This document shows positions 44,629-54,418 of a stretch of 64,000 bases of DNA, in pieces. Source of the DNA: Clostridium yunnanense (GTDB taxonomy: Bacteria > Bacillota > Clostridia > Clostridiales > Clostridiaceae); the NCBI RefSeq assembly GCF_016595795.1, contig NZ_JAENHN010000059.1:203818-267817 (forward strand), written 5' to 3'. Numbering within the stretch: the stretch's first letter is position 1; each line of letters starts with the position of its first letter. Both the position numbers and the translations under genes were made by a program. The notes beneath the pieces were generated by a model that did no database searches, was not told where the DNA came from, and saw only the letters and a program-made list of their open reading frames with translations.

Positions 44629-46563
44629 ATGAGAGTAAAATATAAACTTATCATCAGTTATTTGGTTTTAATTGTGTTTGCTGTAAGTGTTTTAGGTTTT
44701 CTAATTGGTAAGAAGTCAAATGATGCAGTATTTAAAGAGCTAGATGAGAAAAGTCAGCGTTTAACAGAATCAATTATTACGACCCTTAGTGTAAGAAATG
44801 ATCTTCTGACGGAAAAATCCTACGGAGATCTGAATTTTGCAAATACTTTATTAGATGATTTTTCTGACCTAAGAGTGGACTATAATGAGAACGTTAAGAT
44901 AGGGGAGTTCAATCTTCCAGTTCTATATACAGGGAATCAGAGGTTGTCCTTAGATAATACTATAGTAGATAAATTAAAACAGTCTACAGGTACTGTGGCA
45001 ACAATATTCTTATTGCATGATAAGAAACTGATAAGAGTTTCAAGTACAATTTTTAAAGATAACAAAAGGGTATTAGGTACATATATATCAAATGATTCTG
45101 TTGCTTATAATAGAATAATTGATAATCAAGAATATATTGGTGACATTTTAATAGAAGGCGTTGGATACGTTACAAGAATGAAGCCTTTATTGGATAAGGA
45201 TAATAAAGTTATCGGTGCAATAGGAATAGGAAATAAGAGTATTAATAATTACTTGGAGGAAACCATAAGTAAGGTTAAGCTTGGAAAAACTGGTTATGCA
45301 TACATATTAGATTCTAAAGGAAATGTACTTATCCATCCAACTGAAAAAGGCAAGAATGTAAGTAATTATGATTTTGTTCAAAAGATGCACACAGGAAGTG
45401 GTGGAAGGATTGAATATACATATAATGGAGTTAAAAAAGTAGGATATTATCAATTTTTTGAGGCTTGGCATCTATATGTAGTAACTACGGCTGATTATGA
45501 TGAATTAAGCTCTTCGTCTAAATCTATCTTGAATACTACTATAATTACTGGATCAATGATAATTATCTTAAGTGGAATTATAGGATTATTTTTGGCAAAC
45601 ACTTTAGTAAAACCGTTGGATAAGTTAAAATCATGCATGGAGATAGCTGGAAAAGGTGATTTAACTGTTCATTGTGACATAGAAAGTAAGGATGAAATAG
45701 GAATATTAGCCAATAGTTTTAATCATATGTTGGCTGAGAATAGAAGGTTGGTAGAAGAAACTTTGGAATACGATAAATTAAAAACTGAATTTATTGCTAA
45801 TATGTCTCATGAACTAAGAACCCCTTTAAATATTATTTTTTCAACAGCCCAGCTGTTCAATGTGCTAATAAGCAAAGGAGAAGATCTTAATACTGATAAG
45901 ATAAGAAACTATACATTCAGCATAAGGCAGAATTGCTATAGACTATTAAGACTTGTAAATAACTTAATTGATATGACTAAGATTGATTCTGGTTTTATGA
46001 AGTTGGAGCTTAGAAATGATAACATAGTACAAGTTATAGAAGAAATAACTCAATCTACTGCTGCGTATGTGGGGCAGATGGACAGAACAATTATATTTGA
46101 TACTGATCAAGAAGAAAAAGTCATGGCTTTTGATGCTGAAAAGCTGGAAAGAATTTTGCTGAATTTAATTTCTAATGCAACAAAATTCACTGAGCCTGGA
46201 GACGAAATTAATGTTACTTTGTTCGATTATGAGGATCATATAGTAATTAGTGTTAAGGACACAGGTAGAGGGATTCCAGCGGATAAAGTTTCACAACTTT
46301 TTCAAAGGTTTAAGCAAGTAGACCCGTTGCTAAGTAGAAGTCATGAAGGCAGTGGGATAGGATTGTCAATTGTTAAGGCTTTGGTGAAGATGCATGAAGG
46401 AAAAATAGAAGTAAAAAGTGAATTTGGAAAAGGTACAGAGTTTATAATAACCTTACCAGTCAAAATTATTGCAGAGAAAGAAGATATAAAAGTTAATAGC
46501 AATTTTACAAATCAATCAAAGGTTGAAAATATAAATATTGAGTTTTCAGATATATATAATTAA
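44629..46563 (+). CDS. Sensor histidine kinase with Cache sensor domain, orphan
   Basis: 644 residues. A helix near residues 7-27 and another near 303-325 bracket an extracellular Cache-type region ('GIGNKSINNYLEETISKVKLGKTGYAYILDSKGNVLIHP'). HAMP follows at ~326-378, then HisKA with 'FIANMSHELRTPLN' (His394) and a HATPase with 'NLISNATKFT', 'VKDTGRGIP' and 'GSGIGLSIVKALV'. All catalytic boxes are intact. No response regulator gene is adjacent, so its partner is elsewhere; in clostridia orphan kinases sometimes phosphorylate Spo0A, but this has no support in the sequence itself. A terminator follows at 46611. Confidence 0.9.
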   Translation: MRVKYKLIISYLVLIVFAVSVLGFLIGKKSNDAVFKELDEKSQRLTESIITTLSVRNDLLTEKSYGDLNFANTLLDDFSDLRVDYNENVKIGEFNLPVLYTGNQRLSLDNTIVDKLKQSTGTVATIFLLHDKKLIRVSSTIFKDNKRVLGTYISNDSVAYNRIIDNQEYIGDILIEGVGYVTRMKPLLDKDNKVIGAIGIGNKSINNYLEETISKVKLGKTGYAYILDSKGNVLIHPTEKGKNVSNYDFVQKMHTGSGGRIEYTYNGVKKVGYYQFFEAWHLYVVTTADYDELSSSSKSILNTTIITGSMIIILSGIIGLFLANTLVKPLDKLKSCMEIAGKGDLTVHCDIESKDEIGILANSFNHMLAENRRLVEETLEYDKLKTEFIANMSHELRTPLNIIFSTAQLFNVLISKGEDLNTDKIRNYTFSIRQNCYRLLRLVNNLIDMTKIDSGFMKLELRNDNIVQVIEEITQSTAAYVGQMDRTIIFDTDQEEKVMAFDAEKLERILLNLISNATKFTEPGDEINVTLFDYEDHIVISVKDTGRGIPADKVSQLFQRFKQVDPLLSRSHEGSGIGLSIVKALVKMHEGKIEVKSEFGKGTEFIITLPVKIIAEKEDIKVNSNFTNQSKVENINIEFSDIYN

Positions 46564-46610
46564 TATATTTAGACATTTAAATAGCAAGGTGGTTATCAAC
46601 ATCTGTAAAT

Positions 46611-46650
46611 AATAAGCTAAGGGTATTATTCATATCCTTAGCTTATTATT
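46611..46650. terminator. Bidirectional terminator between the kinase and the flavodiiron protein genes
   Basis: AATAAGCTAAGG (46611-46622) pairs with CCTTAGCTTATT (46636-46647), followed by T-rich sequence on both exits. Confidence 0.8.
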
Positions 46651-46704
46651 ATTTATTATGTTTTTAGGAAACAGTTTTTTATATTATATTTATTTTAGAT
46701 TAAT

Positions 46705-47904
46705 CTACTTTAGCGATTCAATAAGGTTGTTAGCAAGATCCTCCAATGAATCTGAATCATTTTCTTTCATGGAAGAATTTAAGGTTATGCTATTATCTAA
46801 GATAGTCATCTCTTTCATACTTTCTAGATGCTCACGAATTAATCTTCCAGATTGAGGAGCCCAAGAACCATTTTCTATGAGACCGAAAGTACGGTTTTGA
46901 AGATTTAATGCTTTCATATCCATTATATAGTTATGCATAGGTGGGTAGATATTTAAATTGTAAGTTACACAAGCTAAAACTACATGACTATATTTGAAGG
47001 TTTCTGAAATCAAGTAGGATACATGAGTACTTGAAACGTCATACATAACTACATTTTTTAAACCTTTTTTAACTAGTCTGGTTGCAAGGTCATTAGCAGC
47101 AGCTTCAGTATTACCATACATTGTTCCATAGACTATCATAACACCTTTTTCTTCTGGCTCATAACGACTCCATTTGTCATATTTATCAAGTAAATATCCA
47201 AAATAATTACGCCATACTAGTCCATGGAGTGGGCAGATGAGCTTTATATCTAGTCCGCTAGCTTTTTTAAGCAACGATTGAACATGTGGTCCATATTTGC
47301 CTACAATGTTTGTATAGTACCTTCTAGCATCTTCAATCCAGTTTTTGTCATAATTAACTTCATCATTAAACAACTTACCATCTAAAGAACCAAAAGATCC
47401 AAAGGCATCAGCGGAAAATAAGGTGCCGTTTGTGATGTCGTAGGTTACCATTGCTTCAGGCCAATGTACCATTGGAGCAGACACAAATACAACTTCATGC
47501 TTTCCAAAAGACATCTTGTCGCCTTCTTTAACTACTATTGTTTTGTCATCTATATGAAATCCGAATTGATGCATAAATAAAGAGGCTTTTTCGGTGCATA
47601 TTATTTTGGTTTCAGGATATCTAAGAATAATTTCTTCTATACATGCAGCATGATCTGGTTCAACGTGGTTTATTACCATATAATCTAGAGGTCTTTTTCC
47701 CAAGACTGCATTAATATTTTCTATAAACTGTCTACAGATTGACCAATCTACAGTGTCAAATAGTACAGATTTATCATCTAATAAAAGGTAAGAATTATAA
47801 GAAACCCCACTTGGTATAGGGTGAATATTTTCAAATAGAGCAAGGCGGCGATCGTTACCACCAATCCAATATAAATCCTCAGTTATTTCTCTAACACAAT
47901 ACAT
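46705..47904 (-). CDS. fprA: Flavodiiron protein (FprA), oxygen or NO reductase
   Basis: 399 residues. The N-terminal metallo-beta-lactamase domain carries the diiron ligands: 'HVEPDHAA' (H-x-E-x-D-H), 'VHWPEAM', 'FSADAFG' and 'PLHGLVW'. The C-terminal flavodoxin domain has the FMN loop 'YGTMYGNTEAA'. This is the normal length and domain order of clostridial FprA, which reduces oxygen to water with electrons from rubredoxin. The gene directly upstream on the same strand encodes an acyl-CoA dehydrogenase with a C-terminal rubredoxin domain, a plausible electron donor. AAGGAGGA precedes the ATG. Confidence 0.95.
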   Translation of the reverse strand: MYCVREITEDLYWIGGNDRRLALFENIHPIPSGVSYNSYLLLDDKSVLFDTVDWSICRQFIENINAVLGKRPLDYMVINHVEPDHAACIEEIILRYPETKIICTEKASLFMHQFGFHIDDKTIVVKEGDKMSFGKHEVVFVSAPMVHWPEAMVTYDITNGTLFSADAFGSFGSLDGKLFNDEVNYDKNWIEDARRYYTNIVGKYGPHVQSLLKKASGLDIKLICPLHGLVWRNYFGYLLDKYDKWSRYEPEEKGVMIVYGTMYGNTEAAANDLATRLVKKGLKNVVMYDVSSTHVSYLISETFKYSHVVLACVTYNLNIYPPMHNYIMDMKALNLQNRTFGLIENGSWAPQSGRLIREHLESMKEMTILDNSITLNSSMKENDSDSLEDLANNLIESLK

Positions 47905-47957
47905 GAATTTAATCCTCCTTTACGTAACCTATTATTACGTATACTAAATTATATAAA

Positions 47958-49865
47958 CTATACTTCAATGAACATTGTCTTTTCTTCACCACAAGAAGGG
48001 CAGGTCCATTCTTCAGGTATATTTTCGAAAAGTGTTCCAGAAGTTACTTCTCCATCAATATCACCTACAGAAGGATCATATTCATAACCACATCCGTTGC
48101 AGACATAATGTTTCCAGGTAGGAGTTATTTTCTTTTGAACAGCTTTCTTCATCTTCTTCATTGGAGGTGCATCTTTTTTTGCTTCACCGTTGTCTAAGGC
48201 TGCTGCTAGTAGTGGGAGGATTTCATTTAAATCTCCAACTATTCCATAGTCAGCATTTTTGAAAATCTTTGCATTAGAATCTATATTTATAGCTACGATA
48301 GTAGTAGCATCTTTTATACCCTTTAGATGTTGGCCAGCGCCGGAGATACCACAGGCAATATAAAGATTGCCGTTAAACTTTTGTCCAGACATGCCAACGT
48401 AACGATTTAAAGGAACGTATTTAAGGGTTTCAGCTACAGGACGAGAAGAACCTATAGCAGCACCAGCTTGCTCAGCTAAAACTTCAATTAAGTGCATATT
48501 TTCTTTTTCTCCTATGCCCATACCTGCACTGACAACTCTATCAGCTTTACTTATAGGAGTATCTAAAGGTATTCCTACAGTGAAATCATATCCGTCGTCC
48601 TTTAAAGCCTTAACAAGAGAAGCAACCCTTTCTTCAGCGGTTCCTTGTTTAAAGATTACTTTCTTTCTAAATCCTGTTGCGGGTTCATGCTGAGGAGCTT
48701 TACTAGCATGTTCAGTTTTTGGCATCTTGCCGATTATATGAGAGGAGATAACCAGTCTCTGAATTTCGTTAGTTCCTTCATAAATAGTACAGATTTTGGC
48801 ATCTCTGTAAGCACGTTCAACCTCCATGCCTTTTAAATAACCACTACCACCAAAGATCTGAAGAGCATCATTAACAATTTCAAGACAAACATCTGAGGCA
48901 TACTGTTTTGCCATAGCGGCTTCCATGCTATAGTGCTCATGTTTTTCCTTAAGCTCTGCAGCACTATAAATAAGTAATCTAGCAGCCCTTAGTTTAGTTG
49001 CCATATCCGATAGCTTAAAGGCTATGATTTGTTGCTGGCAGATAGGTTTACCAAATTGAATTCTTTCTTTGGAATATTCAAGCGCATTTTCATAAGCTCC
49101 CTGAGCAATTCCGAGAGCCTGAGCTGCTATACCAATACGACCACCATCTAAAGTAGCCATAGCGATCTTAAAGCCTTCACCTTCTTTGCCTAGTAGATTT
49201 TCTTTAGGAACTCTTACATCATTGAAGATAAGTTCTGCGGTAGCAGAAGAGCGGATTCCCATTTTGTCATAATGCTTTCCAAAACTAAAGCCTTCTGAGT
49301 CCTTTTCAACAATGAAAGCGCTGATACCTCTTGTACCTATATTCGGTGTGGTAACAGCAAAAACAACATATATATCAGCCTGTCCAGCGTTAGTTATAAA
49401 GATTTTTGAACCATTTAAAATATAATAATCACCTTCAAGTACAGCTGTGGTTTCTGTACCACCAGCATCACTTCCAGCATTCTCTTCAGTTAAACCAAAA
49501 GCACCAAGCTTTTCGCCCTTAGCAAGTGGAACTAAATACTTTTGTTTTTGCTCTTCAGTGCCATAAGCAGCTATTGGGTAAGTGCCTAAAGATGTATGTG
49601 CAGAAAGGATAACTCCTGTGCCGCCATCAACTCTTGATAATTCTTCTACTGCTATGGCATAGCTAATTACATCTAAACCTGCTCCACCATATTCTTTTGG
49701 ATAGGGTATACCTAGCATCCCCATTTCAGCTAGTTTATGAACTGCTTCTGTTGGAAATTTATTTTCTTGATCTAGCATGAATGCTATAGGCTTTACCTCT
49801 TCTTCAGCAAACTCTCTGATTTTTTTTCTTAAAGTTTCATGTTGTTCTGTGGTTTTGAAAGACAT
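47958..49865 (-). CDS. Acyl-CoA dehydrogenase / ETF-alpha FAD domain / rubredoxin fusion
   Basis: 635 residues in three parts. Residues 1-380 are a complete acyl-CoA dehydrogenase ('LGAFGLTEENAGSDAGG', 'DVCLEIVNDALQIFGGSGYLKG', 'CTIYEGTNEIQRLVI', with the catalytic Glu in 'YEGTNE'). Residues ~400-560 match the C-terminal FAD-binding part of electron-transfer flavoprotein alpha ('IACGISGAGQHLKG', 'ADYGIVGDL'). Residues ~585-635 are a rubredoxin with Cys589, 592, 622 and 625. The fusion would pass electrons from an acyl-CoA through two flavins to rubredoxin, and on to the flavodiiron protein encoded 53 bases downstream. GAGGGAGGG precedes the ATG. Confidence 0.93.
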   Translation of the reverse strand: MSFKTTEQHETLRKKIREFAEEEVKPIAFMLDQENKFPTEAVHKLAEMGMLGIPYPKEYGGAGLDVISYAIAVEELSRVDGGTGVILSAHTSLGTYPIAAYGTEEQKQKYLVPLAKGEKLGAFGLTEENAGSDAGGTETTAVLEGDYYILNGSKIFITNAGQADIYVVFAVTTPNIGTRGISAFIVEKDSEGFSFGKHYDKMGIRSSATAELIFNDVRVPKENLLGKEGEGFKIAMATLDGGRIGIAAQALGIAQGAYENALEYSKERIQFGKPICQQQIIAFKLSDMATKLRAARLLIYSAAELKEKHEHYSMEAAMAKQYASDVCLEIVNDALQIFGGSGYLKGMEVERAYRDAKICTIYEGTNEIQRLVISSHIIGKMPKTEHASKAPQHEPATGFRKKVIFKQGTAEERVASLVKALKDDGYDFTVGIPLDTPISKADRVVSAGMGIGEKENMHLIEVLAEQAGAAIGSSRPVAETLKYVPLNRYVGMSGQKFNGNLYIACGISGAGQHLKGIKDATTIVAINIDSNAKIFKNADYGIVGDLNEILPLLAAALDNGEAKKDAPPMKKMKKAVQKKITPTWKHYVCNGCGYEYDPSVGDIDGEVTSGTLFENIPEEWTCPSCGEEKTMFIEV

Positions 49866-49908
49866 ATAATTCCCTCCCTCAAATCAATATTTTAGTGAAT
49901 GGAGGTAG

Positions 49909-50006
49909 AGGATTCCTGTATCGAAACTTAAGTTATACTTGTTCGATAATCCAGGCTTCTGGGGATTATCGGGCACGTATAACTTAATAGTTGAGTTAGG
50001 AATCCT
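49909..50006. repeat. Palindromic repeat with AGGATTCCT ... AGGAATCCT ends
   Basis: AGGATTCCT (49909-49917) pairs with AGGAATCCT (49998-50006). Inner arms TTAAGTTATAC and GTATAACTTAA also pair, as do GATAATCC and GGATTATC around the tip. A related unit begins at 63881 and runs to the window end. It lies in the leader region of the acyl-CoA dehydrogenase fusion gene. Confidence 0.75.
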
Positions 50007-50023
50007 ATATAGAAGTCCTATCC

Positions 50024-50124
50024 AAAGATGTACCAGTTCGAGCCGAAATCTATTTTTAATATTCTAACGGCTTCTGGTTAGAAAATTTAAAAATAATAAA
50101 TTTTATTACGAAGTGATACATACA
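50024..50124 (-). repeat. Dispersed ~100-bp palindromic repeat, copy 4 (inverted)
   Basis: Read on the minus strand the unit starts ATGTATCACTTCGTAATAAA and ends CGGCTCGAACTGGTACATCT, matching the copies at 6989 and 11519. From 50125 to 50336 the sequence is AT-rich and I see no gene. Confidence 0.7.
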
Positions 50125-50336
50125 TAAAGACTTAATTTATGCCTTTGTTAAATAATCAATTATATGATTCTTAAACATACACAAATTAATAGATTAGCTA
50201 GGAATCCTGTAATTAATACATATATTACATAATATACCTTATAAAAAGTATACCTATTTAATGTATATATTAACCTCCTGTACTAAATATATTGATTAAA
50301 GGTTTACAATAGAACCTTTAAAATTATTTACATTAT

Positions 50337-51200
50337 CTATAAACTGGCCTTATAATACTGCTTTGGAGATAATTGAAATTCTTTTTTAAAGGCTCTTACG
50401 AAACTAGAATAATCTATAAATCCACAAAGTGAACAAACTTCTCCAGCTTGCATACCAGTTTTCAGAAGATCAGCAGCTCTTTTGGTTCTTTTCTTTTGTA
50501 TATAACCATATAGGGTAAACCCTGTTTCTTTCTTAAACAAATGCATAAGGTAATACTTATTAAGATAAAAAGTATTTGATAGCATTTCTATAGAAATGTC
50601 CTTCTCTAAATTAGAGTTAATGAAGGTTAAAACTGATTCTATTCTAGGATCATATTTAATATCCTCAATGTTCTTATCTGCATTCATATCTAAGAAAAAT
50701 CTATTGATTTTAACCATAAACTGAATAAACAAGGCATTTTTTAGTATGGTGCTTCCAAAGGCTTTGTCCTGTATTTCCTCCTTAAGCTCCTGTAAGTTTT
50801 TCTTTAGTAGCTCTATTTGTTTTATATTTAATCTAATAAGGTTAAGTTTTCTTTCAGAAGCTATTTGAAAGCAGCTGAGAAGATCGCAGTTATCCATATT
50901 ATGTTTTTCTAGGAATAATGGATTTAACCAAAGTATTATTCTTTCATATGGTTCAGTTTGACTTATTATGGGAAGATGAAGGTCATTTTTGCCTACTAAT
51001 AATAAGTCCCAAGGTCTAAGTTTATAGGATTTTCCCTCAATGATATATGTCACATCTCCTGATATAAAAATGATTATTTTATCAAAGTCGTGATAATGTA
51101 CCTCAAAGTCGTTTTTTTTCTGATCTTTGAGATTAAAGAAAAGAAAATCATCATTAAGATAACCTCTCTTTATTTTTTCTGTAGAAACACTTTCATTCAA
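50337..51200 (-). CDS. AraC family transcriptional regulator with cupin-like sensor domain
   Basis: About 287 residues. The N-terminal ~150 residues fit an AraC arm/cupin sensor ('HYHDFDKIIIFISGDVTYIIEGKSYKLRPWDLLLV'). The C-terminal ~100 hold two HTH motifs ('ISIEMLSNTFYLNKYYLMHLFKKETG' and 'GEVCSLCGFIDYSSFVRAFKKEFQLSPKQY'). I prefer the TTG at 51200, which lies 6 bases after GAGGTG; a GTG three codons earlier overlaps that site. It is divergent from the MurE-type gene and may control it and the symporter gene. Confidence 0.87.
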   Translation of the reverse strand: MNESVSTEKIKRGYLNDDFLFFNLKDQKKNDFEVHYHDFDKIIIFISGDVTYIIEGKSYKLRPWDLLLVGKNDLHLPIISQTEPYERIILWLNPLFLEKHNMDNCDLLSCFQIASERKLNLIRLNIKQIELLKKNLQELKEEIQDKAFGSTILKNALFIQFMVKINRFFLDMNADKNIEDIKYDPRIESVLTFINSNLEKDISIEMLSNTFYLNKYYLMHLFKKETGFTLYGYIQKKRTKRAADLLKTGMQAGEVCSLCGFIDYSSFVRAFKKEFQLSPKQYYKASL

Positions 51201-51241
51201 TATAAACACCTCAGATTTTATTAAAATAACTTTTCAGATGA

Positions 51242-51332
51242 ATAGATAAACAGTTTCTATTAATCAGAGCTTATCTAAATCTATATATGTTATTAATTGT
51301 AATTACATTTTAATTGAAACTAGCCTATCTAT
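51242..51332. repeat. Short (91-bp) relative of the ATAGATAAAC MITE-like family
   Basis: ATAGATAAACAGTTTC at the left and GAAACTAGCCTATCTAT at the right are imperfect inverted repeats. They resemble the ends of the elements at 36263, 63669 and 13414. The unit lies in the divergent region between the AraC and MurE-type genes. Confidence 0.6.
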
Positions 51333-51487
51333 AAATTATAGCACTTTATGCAATGTATTAAGCATTTAATTCAAGAAAATCTGCAAAAGTTGAGAATATA
51401 ATATAAACATAATAAGAAAAAAGGCACGAGAGTATCTTCTAAATCTTGATGATAAACTATGCCTTAAAAAAGTTTGGAGGAACTGAT

Positions 51488-52972
51488 ATGAAATTGTATG
51501 AAGTGTTAAAAGGAATAAACTACGAGATATTAAATGGCAGAGATGATTTAGATATAGAGAGTTTAACTTGGGATTCTAGGGATGTAGGACAAAAATCACT
51601 TTTTATAGCTGTAAGAAATAGAAATGTAGATAGACATGATTTTATATTTAATGCAGTAAGTAGAGGGGCTATCGCTTTGATGTTAGAACATGAGATTAGT
51701 GGTCTGCCAAAAAATGTTACAGTAATAAAAGTTAAAGAGGGAAGAAAATCAATGTCTCTTGCAGCACAAAACTTTTATAATAATCCAATTAGTAAGTTAA
51801 AGACCATTGGTATCACAGGCACAAACGGAAAAACCTCTGTGAGTTATTTTATTTCAAAGATACTTGAAGTATTGGATCTAAAATGTGGAGTAATTGGCAC
51901 TATACAAAACACTATTGGCATTCAAAAAATGAATACTAAAAAGTTAAATCCAACTACGCCGGATGCAATAGAACTTCAAGGAACCTTTGCGGAAATGTTA
52001 GAACTTGGAGCAACCCATGCAGCTATTGAAGTTACTTCTTCAGCTTTATCTCAAGATAGAGTTTATGGATGCGAATTTGATGTTGCTGTATTCACTAATC
52101 TAACTCAAGATCATTTAGAAGAGCACGGAACTATGGAAAATTATAAAAATGCTAAATTGAAACTATTTAATATGTGTAAGAGAGCAGTGATAAATATAGA
52201 CGATTCATTTTCTAACGATATATTAGCTGCTGCAAATTGTAAAATAATAACTTATGGTGTTGATAAAAATTGTGATTTTAGAGCCACGGATATCGAATAT
52301 ACAAATAGTGGTGTGAGGTTTAAGCTTCAATATAATTGTGAGACAAGAGAAGTAATGCTTAATATACCAGGTAGGTTTACCGTATATAATGCGTTGGCAG
52401 CAATAGCAAGTTGTTATAGCCTGAATATTAGTATTGATGATATTGTAAATGCGGTTAAAGAAATAAAAGGAGTGCCAGGAAGATTTCAAGCTGTAGAAAA
52501 TATCAAAGGTATTTTAGCAGTAGTAGACTATGCTCATTCACCAGATGCTATTGAAAACATACTAACTTCAGTTAAAGAAATCACTAAAGGCAAAATAATT
52601 ACTGTGTTTGGCTGTGGTGGTGATAGAGATTCTGGTAAAAGACCACTTATGGGAGAGGCTGCTGGTAAGTTAAGTGACTACTGCATAATTACTTCTGATA
52701 ATCCTAGAAGTGAAGAACCAGATTTAATAATCAATGATATTGAGAAAGGTCTGATTAAAACTGGATGTATGTATGAAAAGATAGAAGACAGAAAGCAAGC
52801 AATCTTCAAAGCACTTAGTATTGCAGAACCTAAGGATGCAGTAATAATTGCTGGCAAAGGACATGAAAACTATCAGATATTAAAGAATGAAACTATACAT
52901 TTTAGTGATGAAGAAGTAGTAAAGGAATACTTTATAAACAATCATTCTCATGATGATTTTCTGATAGGTTAA
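51488..52972 (+). CDS. murE: UDP-N-acetylmuramyl-tripeptide synthetase, MurE-type
   Basis: About 494 residues, normal for MurE. The Mur ligase motifs are present: 'SLTWDSRDVGQKSLFIA', ATP loop 'GITGTNGKTSVSYF', 'NPTTPDAIELQ', 'FTNLTQDHLEEHGTMENY', 'VVDYAHSPDAIENIL', and 'SDNPRSEEP', the DNPR motif that usually selects meso-diaminopimelate. It adds the third residue to the peptidoglycan stem peptide in the cytoplasm. It is not in a dcw cluster here but next to an amino-acid symporter gene, so it may be a second copy. I start at ATG 51488 behind GGAGG rather than 14 codons upstream. Confidence 0.88.
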   Translation: MKLYEVLKGINYEILNGRDDLDIESLTWDSRDVGQKSLFIAVRNRNVDRHDFIFNAVSRGAIALMLEHEISGLPKNVTVIKVKEGRKSMSLAAQNFYNNPISKLKTIGITGTNGKTSVSYFISKILEVLDLKCGVIGTIQNTIGIQKMNTKKLNPTTPDAIELQGTFAEMLELGATHAAIEVTSSALSQDRVYGCEFDVAVFTNLTQDHLEEHGTMENYKNAKLKLFNMCKRAVINIDDSFSNDILAAANCKIITYGVDKNCDFRATDIEYTNSGVRFKLQYNCETREVMLNIPGRFTVYNALAAIASCYSLNISIDDIVNAVKEIKGVPGRFQAVENIKGILAVVDYAHSPDAIENILTSVKEITKGKIITVFGCGGDRDSGKRPLMGEAAGKLSDYCIITSDNPRSEEPDLIINDIEKGLIKTGCMYEKIEDRKQAIFKALSIAEPKDAVIIAGKGHENYQILKNETIHFSDEEVVKEYFINNHSHDDFLIG

Positions 52973-53069
52973 AATATTATGTTTAACTTTTAACAATAGT
53001 CTTAAATATGATTAAGTTTTTAAAGGTTATATTAAAATTCAATACAGTAAATTAAAAGGAGTTATAGAT

Positions 53070-54320
53070 ATGAGAAATATTTTAAAGAATTATAAGATGT
53101 CTTTAATGCTTATATTATCAATATTATTAGGAGGTGCCATAGGAGTAATATTAGGACCTAAAGCTAAAGTTTTAGAACCCTTTGGACAGATATTTCTAAA
53201 TCTAATGTTTACTATAATTGTTCCGTTAGTATTCTTCAGTGTAGCATCGGCTATAGCAAATATGAGTGGTGTAAATAGATTAGGTAAAATAATGATAACT
53301 ATAATTTTAGTATTTATATCTACAGCAATTATCTCAGGTGTATTGGCTATAATAGGATCTCTTTTATTTAATCCAACTAAAGGCTTAGACTCAGATTCAA
53401 TTAAAAATATATTGTCTCAAGGTGGAGCAAATATTAGTAAAAGTACCGAGAACATTTCCTTATCACAGCAGCTAGTAAAAACCTTTACTGTTAGTGATTT
53501 CTCGGAACTTTTTTCAAAGAATAATATGCTTCAAATTATAATATTTTCAGTGCTTTTTGGAGTATCCACAGCCTTAGTGGGAGAAAAAGGTGAGGTAGTA
53601 AAAAAGTTTATTGATTCAGTGACGACTATAATCATGAAGATAGTTAATATTATTATGTACTATGCTCCAATAGGCTTAGGTTGCTATTTTGCTTCTGTGG
53701 TAGGGCAATTAGGAACACAAATCTTACAGGGATATTTAAAAGTGTTTTTATTATATTTAGGATTAACAATAATAAATTATTTTATATTTTTTAGTGCATA
53801 TTCCTATATTTCATCAGGAAAAGAAGGCTTTAAGGCTTTCTGGAAGAACGTAATATCTCCAACAGTAACTGCTCTAGCTACTTGTTCAAGTGCCGCTTCT
53901 ATACCAGTCAATCTTGAGGCTACAAAGAAGATAGGTGTGCCTAAGGATATAGCGGAAACTGTAATACCTCTTGGAGTGAACACTCATAAAGATGGATCAG
54001 TTATTGGTGGCGTATTGAAAATAATATTTTTATTTGGATTGTTTGGAAAAGACATTAATAGTATACCAATGTTATTATCCATATTAGCAGTTGGTTTTTT
54101 AGTAGGAGCAGTGATGGGAGCAATACCTGGTGGTGGAATGATTGGAGAAATGCTTATAATAAGTATCTACGGATTCCCAATTGAAGCACTACCTATAATT
54201 GCTGTAATAAGCACAATTATTGACGCTCCAGCAACAGTATTAAACTCAACAGGAAATACTGTATGTGCTATGATGGTTTCAAGATTTGTTGACGGTAAGA
54301 AGTGGTTAAAGAAGGCTTGA
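53070..54320 (+). CDS. Dicarboxylate/amino acid:cation symporter (DAACS, GltP-like)
   Basis: 416 residues with eight helices and two re-entrant loops. Family marks are 'FGQIFLNLMFTIIVPLVFFSVASAI', the serine-rich loop 'TALATCSSAASIPVN', 'PLGVNTHKDGSVIGGVLKI' and 'IPGGGMIGEMLI', then 'DAPATVLNSTGNT', matching the substrate-binding 'D..RT..N..G' region, with Ala-Thr in place of the usual Arg-Thr. It imports an acidic or neutral amino acid or dicarboxylate with cations; loss of the Arg points to a neutral substrate. It follows the MurE-type gene by 97 bases. AAGGAG precedes the ATG. Confidence 0.88.
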   Translation: MRNILKNYKMSLMLILSILLGGAIGVILGPKAKVLEPFGQIFLNLMFTIIVPLVFFSVASAIANMSGVNRLGKIMITIILVFISTAIISGVLAIIGSLLFNPTKGLDSDSIKNILSQGGANISKSTENISLSQQLVKTFTVSDFSELFSKNNMLQIIIFSVLFGVSTALVGEKGEVVKKFIDSVTTIIMKIVNIIMYYAPIGLGCYFASVVGQLGTQILQGYLKVFLLYLGLTIINYFIFFSAYSYISSGKEGFKAFWKNVISPTVTALATCSSAASIPVNLEATKKIGVPKDIAETVIPLGVNTHKDGSVIGGVLKIIFLFGLFGKDINSIPMLLSILAVGFLVGAVMGAIPGGGMIGEMLIISIYGFPIEALPIIAVISTIIDAPATVLNSTGNTVCAMMVSRFVDGKKWLKKA

Positions 54321-54418
54321 ATGCAACAAAAATTTTATTTGATAAAATGCAAAGTATAGTAAGTAGCGAAAAAATAAAAAGCCTGTGTAAAATTGGTGAA
54401 AATCTAAAATTACAATTT

